64,000 nucleotides of DNA from an uncultured Eubacteriales bacterium (lineage in GTDB: Bacteria > Bacillota > Clostridia > Peptostreptococcales > Anaerovoracaceae): assembly GCA_900315485.1 (NCBI GenBank), contig OMZI01000001.1, forward strand, positions 1-64,000, written 5' to 3'. Of the stretch, positions 27,969 through 35,228 are shown one piece after another; the stretch's first letter is position 1; every line of letters starts with the position of its first letter. The notes beneath the pieces are model-generated. The model saw only the letters and a list, made by a program, of their open reading frames with translations, made no database searches and was not told the DNA's origin. The translations under genes were made by a program, and so were the position numbers.

Positions 27969-27984
27969 GGATAGAATTCTATCC
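27969..27984 (+). promoter_or_regulatory. 16-bp perfect palindrome in the promoter region
   Basis: GGATAGAATTCTATCC, 8-bp arms with no spacer, 40 bp after the LysR-box-like repeat. It may be a second operator. A TATACT at 27949-27954 between the two is a possible -10 element with no good -35, as expected of an activated promoter. Confidence 0.4.
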
Positions 27985-28061
27985 AGGATATCTGTTCTTT
28001 TTTTAACAGAATTATTTCACAGCACAATTAATTCAAAAGTTTTTTGAAGGGAGAAACTATT

Positions 28062-28535
28062 ATGAAGAGTAAGAAACTCACAGCTGTATACGCACTTATC
28101 ATGGACCTGCCACTCAGTATCATCGTAACTGTCGTTGCGCTTGCACTCGGTGGCAATCTTAATATGCAGTCCTTTGTACCAAGCTGCATCCTGGCTTACG
28201 TAGTTACATTCATCCTTAATTTCCTGCCTGTAGGAAAGTGGGGCGTTGATTTCGCAATGAAGCATTCACAGCCTGGAACTCTTAAGTTCGGACTTCTCGT
28301 CAATGCTGTCATCGCACTCGTATTCACAATAGTGCTCGACCTCATCATGACATTCTTCGGAGTAGTACTTACTGCACACGCACCGATGAGCGAATACTTC
28401 AAGGCTGTACTCGGCGGATTCATCCCATGCTACATTGCATCTTTCATCGTAGCATTCATCTGGAATCCGGTTGCAGACAAGCTGTCCAGAAACATCTGCA
28501 ACGAGCCTGATCCAATGGCTCAGAAGCACGAGTAA
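28062..28535 (+). CDS. Four-TM membrane protein of unknown function
   Basis: A 157 aa protein with four hydrophobic helices arranged as two similar halves. Each half has a short N-terminal helix, a long polar loop and a P-x-[GC]-x-[IV] region (SFVPSCILAYVVTF and GGFIPCYIASFIVAF). It resembles small DUF2798-type membrane proteins but I cannot assign it firmly. Start ATG with GAAGGGAG upstream. First gene after the LysR operator, so it may transport or sense the substrate handled by the downstream enzymes. Confidence 0.6.
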   Translation: MKSKKLTAVYALIMDLPLSIIVTVVALALGGNLNMQSFVPSCILAYVVTFILNFLPVGKWGVDFAMKHSQPGTLKFGLLVNAVIALVFTIVLDLIMTFFGVVLTAHAPMSEYFKAVLGGFIPCYIASFIVAFIWNPVADKLSRNICNEPDPMAQKHE

Positions 28536-28664
28536 TCTGACAGTGACCACTTGTTAATGAGGTTAACTTAATAATTCACAGAACCGACTCAAAAACAGGT
28601 TTTTCCGATGTTATCATCGAAACAATAGTAGATATTTCATATTTATATTTTCAGGAGGGATAAT

Positions 28665-29657
28665 ATGAAAATTCTGGGAATTTCTTACGGAACCAAGAAC
28701 GGTAACAATGACACCATGTGCAGAGTAGCACTTGAAGAGTGCCAGAAGATGGGTGCTGAGATCGAATTCATACACGCTTTTGACTGGGATCTTCAGACAT
28801 GCACAGGCTGCGTTGCATGCTCAAGAGGACTTGTAATGGGCAAGGGCATGATCTGCACAAGAAAAGACGATTTCAAGGCTCTTTATGAGAAGATGGTAGA
28901 AGCTGACGGCGTTCTCATAGTAGACCCTATTTATGAATCCGGCGGATCCGGCCTCTTCCATATCTGCTGCGACCGTATGGGTCCTGGACACGATACAGGT
29001 ATGCTCATGATGCTCGACGGAAAACTCAAAGAGCAGGGCAAGGAAGGCCTGAATCCTCGTTACTTCATGCAGAAGGCTATTTCATTCGTTGGTATCGGCG
29101 GTTCTGACTGGGCTTGCCGCGTAGAGACTGACCATGCAATGCTTGCTATGTCCCCGGGCTGGAAGGTTATCAACAATGATTTCTTCTCCTGGAGTAAGGA
29201 TGTTCTCATGCAGGACGATAAGGTAGAGCGCATGAAGGAAATCGGCAGAAACCTTGTTGAGGCTGCTCAGTACATCATCGACAACCATGTTATGATTCCT
29301 GGTTCAGAGAATCTTGATCTCTGGAAGGGCGAAGCAGGCGGATGCCCGCACTGCCACGGCAACAACTTCTACATTTTCCCTGGCACAAATCATGCTGTAT
29401 GCGAGCTCTGCGGTCTTGAGGGTCACCTTGAAATGACAGACAACGGCATGAAGCTGGTAAACGATCCTGAACTTGGCGAAAACGGAACTATCGAACACTG
29501 CCACGATCTGCTTTCCGGCAAGGCTGCACACGGCAAGGACATCTTCGAGAATGAGGGCAGACTCATGAACCTCTTCAAGGATCCTGAGTTCAAGGCAAGA
29601 AAAGAGCACTACACAAGCGTGATTGCTCCTACACCATCCCCTTCAAAGGCACAGTAG
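28665..29657 (+). CDS. Flavodoxin-fold NAD(P)H-dependent reductase with C-terminal zinc ribbon
   Basis: A 330 aa protein. Residues 1-200 have the NADPH-dependent FMN reductase/flavodoxin fold: MKILGISYGTKNGNN for the FMN phosphate loop, CTGCVACSRG, and DGVLIVDPIYESGGSG. Residues about 225-255 form a zinc ribbon, CPHCHGNNFY...CELCG. As I recall, the gut-bacterial flavone reductase described from Flavonifractor plautii is a reductase of this fold class; with a chalcone isomerase next door a C=C reductase on a flavonoid-like substrate is plausible. The substrate is inference. RBS CAGGAGG; its own terminator follows, but the next gene is on the same strand 118 bp on. Confidence 0.75.
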   Translation: MKILGISYGTKNGNNDTMCRVALEECQKMGAEIEFIHAFDWDLQTCTGCVACSRGLVMGKGMICTRKDDFKALYEKMVEADGVLIVDPIYESGGSGLFHICCDRMGPGHDTGMLMMLDGKLKEQGKEGLNPRYFMQKAISFVGIGGSDWACRVETDHAMLAMSPGWKVINNDFFSWSKDVLMQDDKVERMKEIGRNLVEAAQYIIDNHVMIPGSENLDLWKGEAGGCPHCHGNNFYIFPGTNHAVCELCGLEGHLEMTDNGMKLVNDPELGENGTIEHCHDLLSGKAAHGKDIFENEGRLMNLFKDPEFKARKEHYTSVIAPTPSPSKAQ

Positions 29658-29674
29658 TTTATACAAGATAAGAT

Positions 29675-29703
29675 CAGGCAGGGGGATGAATTGCCCCTGC
29701 CTG
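29675..29703 (+). terminator. Terminator or attenuator after the reductase
   Basis: Strong stem CAGGCAGGGG(GA) / TGCCCCTGCCTG followed by CTTTTAT. It could set a lower level for the genes behind it. Confidence 0.8.
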
Positions 29704-29775
29704 CTTTTATACCATCATTTTCAGAGTGCCGTGACTGGGATTTCACAGCGCTCAGATCGAAAGGAGAATCATCTA

Positions 29776-30651
29776 ATGAACAGACCTGAGTTCTATCCGG
29801 TAAGAAGCCTTATCTATGTTGACCTCGCTCATGAGGATTACAGAATCAAGCTTGAGAACTGGCTGTACAGATACCATGTGCCAGACAGCATCTCACAGTT
29901 CGGACCATATGTAAGCAAGTACGCTTTCTATCCTGCACTCCCGACACCTCCGGGCGGAGAGAGATTCGGAACAGTAAGGATGCAGCTGACTGAGCACTAC
30001 TGGCTTGCAAATCCTAATGATGTAGGTTTTGCCAAGGATCATCACAAGGTCCTGACTGAGTACTTCCCTACAGACGTACTCGTATGGCAGAACAACATTC
30101 CTGACATGGGACATTCCCACGGCATCGACAAGGCCGAGGAAGTAAACATCGAGGGAGATGATGCAAGATCGACAAAGGGCGATGAGTCAATGGGAACAGT
30201 TCCTTTCATCTTTGCATTCGTACCTGTATGGTGGGAAGACGACTTCAAGGGCGAAGGCCGCACAGTAGAGGACGGACCTAACTACAGATGGCAGTTCATG
30301 GTCAGGTATCCTGAAGGCGTCAGCAAGGAAGAGGGCGACAAATGGCTCAAGGAAGAGTTCCTGCCTTCTATCTATGAGCACGAAGGATGCACACGCTGCG
30401 TATCCAGCCTTATTAAGAAGGAAGTCAACGGATGTGACTTTGACCGTGTCGTAGAGATGTGGTTCGAGTGCCAGACTGCATGGTGTGAAGCTGTTGCTGC
30501 AGCTGCTGAGAAGTGCGCTAAGCCTGCATGGGCTGAGACAGAGGACTTCCCGTACTTCAAGAAGTCCTACGGCATCAGCGGCATCTTCCTGTCAGACTAT
30601 GCAAGATCAGACAATCTCAACCAGTATCACGGATACATCACAATGAGATAA
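29776..30651 (+). CDS. Bacterial-type chalcone isomerase homologue
   Basis: A 291 aa protein that follows the Eubacterium ramulus chalcone isomerase over its whole length as I remember that sequence. Shared blocks are RSLIYVD near the start, HVPDSISQF (with His34, matching the proposed catalytic His), YAFYP, RMQLTEHYWL, a tryptophan-rich block near residue 155 (FVPVWWEDDFKGEGRT), and the end YHGYITMR. The bacterial enzyme interconverts naringenin chalcone and naringenin and is unrelated to plant CHI; it has a ferredoxin-like fold. ATG at 29776 with AGGAG upstream; the longer reading frame upstream is rejected. It is flanked by a flavodoxin-fold reductase and an LVIVD protein, consistent with flavonoid breakdown. 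Confidence 0.85.
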   Translation: MNRPEFYPVRSLIYVDLAHEDYRIKLENWLYRYHVPDSISQFGPYVSKYAFYPALPTPPGGERFGTVRMQLTEHYWLANPNDVGFAKDHHKVLTEYFPTDVLVWQNNIPDMGHSHGIDKAEEVNIEGDDARSTKGDESMGTVPFIFAFVPVWWEDDFKGEGRTVEDGPNYRWQFMVRYPEGVSKEEGDKWLKEEFLPSIYEHEGCTRCVSSLIKKEVNGCDFDRVVEMWFECQTAWCEAVAAAAEKCAKPAWAETEDFPYFKKSYGISGIFLSDYARSDNLNQYHGYITMR

Positions 30652-30659
30652 AGTATTTC

Positions 30660-30676
30660 CGGAGGTTTTGCCTCCG
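30660..30676 (+). other. Small intergenic hairpin
   Basis: CGGAGG-TTTTG-CCTCCG between the isomerase and the LVIVD gene. It masks no RBS and may stabilise the upstream mRNA. Confidence 0.35.
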
Positions 30677-30694
30677 AACACAAAGGAGACTTAA

Positions 30695-32086
30695 ATGGGC
30701 AAAGGAAAATATTTCTATTCGAAGGGTGAGGGAAACGACGGTTACATCAAGAACCTTGAGGTGCTCTCATACTGCGATATGGACGGCACATGCGGAATGT
30801 TCCAGATGGGACTTTACCGTACAGAAGCCGGAAGATATCTGCTTTATGGAGCCTGCTTCGCAGCAGGTCCTGAAGGCGTAGGTATCATGATCAGTGATGT
30901 TACTGATCCGAGGAATCCGGTCTTCATCAAGAAGTGGCGCCCGTTCGATATCGAGGAGTATCCTACAACATCTATCCCTAAGCTCCAGATAGCAGATGAC
31001 AAGCTCATCTTCGCTCTTACATCCGGATCCGGCCCTGCCGTTCTGGTTGGCGACAGAGATAAGATGAAGAGCCTTCAGGGCATCATGATCTATGACCTCA
31101 AGAATGATCCTGAGAACCCTGAATACCTCGGCTACTGGGACTGCGGAGTTCCTTATTCGATGGGCGTTCACAGATTCATGTACAACGGAGGGGACTACGT
31201 ACATCTGTCATCAGAAGCTGACGAGTTCGAAGGACTCATCTACAGGATCGTGAGCATCAAGGACCCGGCCAATCCGGTCGAGGTAGGCCGCTGGTGGGCA
31301 CCTCATCAGTACATCTACGGTGTACCTGGAAGAGAGGTAGACCACTCAGCACCTCACAATCCTGACTTCATGGACAAAGGCTGGCTGCACGGACCTCCGT
31401 TCGTAGTAGGCGACAAGGTATACTGCGGATACTGCGGAGACGGACTGTATGTTCTGGATATTTCAGATATCCATCATCCTAAGGCACTTGGCAACCTGAA
31501 GTTCATGCCTGCTTTCTCGAGCAGACTCGCAGGAGCAAGGACTCATACTGCACTTCCTCTTGTCGGAAGAGACCTCGTAGTAGTCACCAATGAAGGAGAG
31601 AGATTCGGCTTCATAAAGGACGGCGTTGTAACACAGGCGCAGGCCATGAACAACCTGCACATGGTAGATGTAAGTGATCCGACCAACCCTGTGCTGATCG
31701 CAGAGTTCCCGTATCCTGAAGTTCCTGAGGATTTCCCTGCACCGAACTTCAACACATACATGCTTGCTGAAGGATCAAAGGGCGGACCTTTCGGACCTCA
31801 CAACGTTCACGAGCCTATGAGCAACAAGCCATGGCTTGAGCAGAGAAACGATGTAGTTTATGACTGCTATTTCGCAGCCGGACTCAGGATCTATGACGTT
31901 TCCGATCCTTTCTACATCAAGGAGAAGGCATACTTCATTCCTCCGAATCCGACCAAGAAGTGCTTCCCGTTCCCTGGCCCTATGATGGCAATGACAGAGG
32001 ACGTTGTCGTAGACGACAGAGGCAACATCATCATCGATGCTAACAGCGACGGATTCTACATCCTCAGAAAGACATACGAGGACTAG
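30695..32086 (+). CDS. LVIVD-type beta-propeller protein
   Basis: A 463 aa protein with at least five repeats of the V-x-D-[VI]-[ST]-DP-x-NP type (ISDVTDPRNPVF, SIKDPANPVEVG, LDISDIHHPKALG, MVDVSDPTNPVLIAEF, IYDVSDPFYIKEKAYF). This marks the LVIVD repeat propeller. There is no signal peptide, so it is cytoplasmic, unlike many LVIVD proteins. It contains many His residues and a conserved-looking HNVHEP. RBS AAAGGAG. It is last in the putative flavonoid unit and has a strong terminator after it. No enzymatic role is known to me; its context suggests a substrate-binding or lyase role. Confidence 0.75.
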   Translation: MGKGKYFYSKGEGNDGYIKNLEVLSYCDMDGTCGMFQMGLYRTEAGRYLLYGACFAAGPEGVGIMISDVTDPRNPVFIKKWRPFDIEEYPTTSIPKLQIADDKLIFALTSGSGPAVLVGDRDKMKSLQGIMIYDLKNDPENPEYLGYWDCGVPYSMGVHRFMYNGGDYVHLSSEADEFEGLIYRIVSIKDPANPVEVGRWWAPHQYIYGVPGREVDHSAPHNPDFMDKGWLHGPPFVVGDKVYCGYCGDGLYVLDISDIHHPKALGNLKFMPAFSSRLAGARTHTALPLVGRDLVVVTNEGERFGFIKDGVVTQAQAMNNLHMVDVSDPTNPVLIAEFPYPEVPEDFPAPNFNTYMLAEGSKGGPFGPHNVHEPMSNKPWLEQRNDVVYDCYFAAGLRIYDVSDPFYIKEKAYFIPPNPTKKCFPFPGPMMAMTEDVVVDDRGNIIIDANSDGFYILRKTYED

Positions 32087-32162
32087 TCAGATATAATCCG
32101 TTTGAGGACTGGTCATGACGATTGATAAAAGGGGTATTCCGATACCGTTTATCACTTAAGAA

Positions 32163-32191
32163 GCGGCAGCTTTCGGGCTGCCGCAAATTTT
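32163..32191 (+). terminator. Terminator of the chalcone isomerase-LVIVD unit
   Basis: Perfect stem GCGGCAGC / GCTGCCGC, 6-nt loop, followed by AAATTTTT. Confidence 0.92.
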
Positions 32192-32269
32192 TAGGATTAT
32201 AGAAATGACCATTCCGGATCAATTTGCGGAGAAATACAGACAGAAAAACTGATATTAAGGTAATCAAAA

Positions 32270-32767
32270 ATGGACAGCAAGAAAAAGGAAGTACTTACAC
32301 TGGCAGTTCTGATAGCCATACTTCCGCCTATATGGGCGGTTGCAAGCCCGTACCTCGGAAATACGGTAGGACCTATCGCTCTTATCGCAGCAGGTATCTA
32401 CGGGACCAACGGCAACAAGTTCGAAGATGCGCACAAGATAGCTCTCGGATATCTCGCGGGAGACATATGGGCTCTTATATGCACTCTGGTAATGGCTCAT
32501 ACGCCGTTTAACGCCGATCTGACGCTGTTTTGCCTGCTCGCAGTACTCGGATTCCTTGTTGTCATAATTTCGATGAGAATCCCGCATATAATCCATATGC
32601 CGTCATGGCTTGCAGGATGGGCGATCGGTATGCTGACCATGAATCTCGACAAGACGACGCCTGTCATGAGCCTGACAGTACAGATCGCAGTGGCAATGCT
32701 TGTAGGCGTATACTACGTAGGCGCTCTGCTCGACAAGATACACAGGATCTGGAACGGGAAAAAGTAG
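32270..32767 (+). CDS. DUF1097-like inner membrane protein
   Basis: A 165 aa protein with about five hydrophobic helices: LAVLIAILPPIWAVASPYLG, then IALIAAGIYG, YLAGDIWALICTLVMA, LFCLLAVLGFLVVIIS and SLTVQIAVAMLVGVYYVGALL. Composition and size fit the DUF1097 membrane family, some members of which sit beside transporters. No RBS better than GATATTAAGGT is visible. It lies after the terminator of the isomerase unit and may belong functionally to it as a permease component; this is only context. Confidence 0.55.
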   Translation: MDSKKKEVLTLAVLIAILPPIWAVASPYLGNTVGPIALIAAGIYGTNGNKFEDAHKIALGYLAGDIWALICTLVMAHTPFNADLTLFCLLAVLGFLVVIISMRIPHIIHMPSWLAGWAIGMLTMNLDKTTPVMSLTVQIAVAMLVGVYYVGALLDKIHRIWNGKK

Positions 32768-32810
32768 AAGCGTGTCAGTCAGACTGCAATGAATCCCTGA
32801 AATCTTTCAG

Positions 32811-32843
32811 TTCTGAGAGAAGTGCGGTATACTTTTCTCAGAA
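32811..32843 (+). terminator. Hairpin after the DUF1097-like gene
   Basis: Stem TTCTGAGA(GAAG) / (CTTT)TCTCAGAA. There is no T-run, so termination is uncertain. Confidence 0.4.
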
Positions 32844-32873
32844 CATTCAGACAGGATGATGCACGACTGACAG

Positions 32874-33989
32874 ATGAAAAGAAACAGCAGACGACTAAGG
32901 ACCTTAATAATGGTATCTATTGCAGCAATACTGATGCTGCTTACTGCAGTTCCTGCGTATAACGCAGAGACCGCGGCAGCTGCAGCAGGCAGGACTGCGA
33001 TATATAAAGGCCCGCAGTCGTCTTTTTCGTACAAAAAATACAGCACACAGACCGAATACATGAGGGACCTCAGATGGAGGATGGAAAGGGTATACAACGG
33101 ACTTGAGGCATATACCGATGATACGAAGATCGTGCCTGTTCCGGGGATCATCGAGACATATACAGTTGACGGAAATGAGAAGAACGTTTCGGAAAAATAT
33201 GTTCCTCAGGGGCTCTGCCGTGCTGACGATTACTGGCTTGTAACTGCCTATGATGCGGAAAAGGAGAACAATTCTGTAATATATGTCATCGACAAGGAGA
33301 CTGACACACTTGTATCGACACTGACTCAGCCGTACCGCTATCATTCGGGCGGGATCGCATTTGACGGTGAGCGTGTATGGCTCACGGGCTCGACATCTGA
33401 CAACTACGACGGATATCCGTTTCTGCATTACATAGAGTATGAGACTTTCCTTGAGATGATCAGGGATCCTCTGCATGAGATCACAGATGATGAGATCTCA
33501 GGAAAGATATACATCAGAAACAAGCCTTCCTTCCTCTCATATGCAAGGGGGACTCTGTGGGTAGGCACCTATGTCGGAAAGAAAGGGACCCATGAAGGAT
33601 ATATCTACGGCTATCCTGTCACAGGAACAGGAAACAGCAAACTGAACACAGTCATGTACTCGGTAATAACCGGGATCGACTCGAGCGCTCAGGGCGCGGA
33701 TATATACGGCAACAATCTGTACGTATCCAGCTCATATAACGGATATGTGCGGGCTGTTAAGTCATCATTTGTCACGAAGTATGATATCAAGGCTCTCATT
33801 GACGGCAAAAGCCGTATCAATGTAAGCAAAAAGGAATTGCGCAGGATAGAAGTACCTAAGATGAACGAGGAGATCCTCATTGAGAACGGAGACCTGTTCA
33901 TCAACTTTGAATCAGCATCAGGCGGGTGGAACAATCCGGTCATCAAGACTGACAGGATACTTGCACTGAGACTGAATCTGTGGAGGTAA
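32874..33989 (+). CDS. Secreted beta-propeller-like protein
   Basis: A 371 aa protein with a signal peptide (residues 1 to about 38, basic start, hydrophobic core, cleavage near AETAAAAA). The mature part reads as repeated beta-blades: YVPQGLCRADDYWLVTAY, then VIYVIDKETDTLVSTL, GGIAFDGERVWLTGS and GADIYGNNLYVSSSYNGYV. No catalytic motif is recognised. Six bp before the next gene, so it forms an operon with the membrane PPC-like protein and the nucleotidase. It probably acts outside the cell. Confidence 0.7.
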   Translation: MKRNSRRLRTLIMVSIAAILMLLTAVPAYNAETAAAAAGRTAIYKGPQSSFSYKKYSTQTEYMRDLRWRMERVYNGLEAYTDDTKIVPVPGIIETYTVDGNEKNVSEKYVPQGLCRADDYWLVTAYDAEKENNSVIYVIDKETDTLVSTLTQPYRYHSGGIAFDGERVWLTGSTSDNYDGYPFLHYIEYETFLEMIRDPLHEITDDEISGKIYIRNKPSFLSYARGTLWVGTYVGKKGTHEGYIYGYPVTGTGNSKLNTVMYSVITGIDSSAQGADIYGNNLYVSSSYNGYVRAVKSSFVTKYDIKALIDGKSRINVSKKELRRIEVPKMNEEILIENGDLFINFESASGGWNNPVIKTDRILALRLNLWR

Positions 33990-33995
33990 CGGATC

Positions 33996-35228
33996 ATGTT
34001 CAGGAAAGTTCTGACAGGTATAGCAATTACTATAGGGGTGCTGTTTATAGGGACGATGCTTTTTCTGAGGTTCAACGGCGATCCGAATTTTCTTCTGAAA
34101 AAGAGCGCAGTCACTGTAAAGGAAGGGAAGGCAGTTCAGGTATCCGAGCGGTACAACAGCATGGTGCCTGTCTCAGGCAGGACGAATATGTTCGTGTTCA
34201 CACCGGCTGAAACCGCGGAGTACCAGTTCACTTTGAGTGACATAAACTGCGATGAAGATATCTCACTCAGCATGATCGTAATGGATGAAAGCATGTCCGA
34301 ATATGCGGGTGTATCGTCTGCAGATGCAGAAATAGATACTGATACGTCCGGACAGGATCAGGAAGCAGGCGACGGTACTCTCAGCTGCAGAGTCAGTCTG
34401 CAGAAGAACAGCATCTGTTATATAGGAATCGATGCGGAGTCGTCTGAGAACAGGAGCCGTTACTCCTGGGAATACAGTTTAACTGTCACAAAAGCACCTG
34501 AAGAGGAGGCGCCTGCGGAGATAACCACTGATCAGAAAGTCCGAATAAGCCTGAAAGCTGATGAAAAGAAGTGTCTTCTGTTCACTCCGGCGGAAACGGG
34601 TTATTATAAATTCGATGCAGAGATAGTGGCCGGAAGCAAGGCGGGATATGCAGGGATCGACTCTGTGACCCTTGATAACAATGCAGAAGAAGCTGTGACA
34701 GACGGGCTCTGTCATCTCGAGGCCGGACAGGAATACTATGTATGGGTCGCAGCATATGATATCCGCAAAACCGCCAAGGCGGATGTCTCATGCAGAATGA
34801 TCGGGTCTGCAGCTTTCGACGGTACTGCCGAAGTGCAGATCGCAAATGAGTCTGTCATCGAATTCACTGCTGATGAAGACGGACTGACAGTGATTTATTC
34901 TGTATCAGACGGGAACCCTGATGTGACTGTATATGATGCAGACGGTTTCCCTCTTAGAAATGACAATGATTCTGGTGCGGAAATAAGCGAAAACGAACAC
35001 GACTTTGCTGTCGTTATAGACGCTGCGGCTGGTGATGTCTACAGGATATTCGTGTCAGGCAGATTCAGCGACTGCAGGGTGATCAGAGCACGCTATACAG
35101 GTGACGGGACCACTCTTGGCCCTGATGACATAGAGCAGATAGTGATATCCTCAGAGGCAGCGGAAGGCGATACTTCTCATGAGGAAGAGCCTGATGGAAA
35201 TGCGGCCGGAAGTGAGGAACAGCAATGA
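33996..35228 (+). CDS. Membrane-anchored protein with pre-peptidase C-terminal (PPC)-like domains
   Basis: A 410 aa protein with an N-terminal TM helix (about residues 6-24) and an extracellular part with three beta-sandwich repeats of the PPC type. Each repeat has an F-T-P-A-E-T-[AG]-x-Y-x-F core (FVFTPAETAEYQF at about 67, LLFTPAETGYYKF at about 195, IEFTADEDGLTVIYSV at about 288). An acidic Glu-rich tail ends the protein. Such domains bind polymers or support exported enzymes. The stop overlaps the start of the nucleotidase gene by 4 bases. Confidence 0.65.
   Translation: MFRKVLTGIAITIGVLFIGTMLFLRFNGDPNFLLKKSAVTVKEGKAVQVSERYNSMVPVSGRTNMFVFTPAETAEYQFTLSDINCDEDISLSMIVMDESMSEYAGVSSADAEIDTDTSGQDQEAGDGTLSCRVSLQKNSICYIGIDAESSENRSRYSWEYSLTVTKAPEEEAPAEITTDQKVRISLKADEKKCLLFTPAETGYYKFDAEIVAGSKAGYAGIDSVTLDNNAEEAVTDGLCHLEAGQEYYVWVAAYDIRKTAKADVSCRMIGSAAFDGTAEVQIANESVIEFTADEDGLTVIYSVSDGNPDVTVYDADGFPLRNDNDSGAEISENEHDFAVVIDAAAGDVYRIFVSGRFSDCRVIRARYTGDGTTLGPDDIEQIVISSEAAEGDTSHEEEPDGNAAGSEEQQ

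Noticed and set aside
29623-29775. Upstream extension of the chalcone isomerase frame
   Set aside because: It overlaps the preceding gene's end and its terminator; the ATG at 29776 has a proper RBS and matches the family start.
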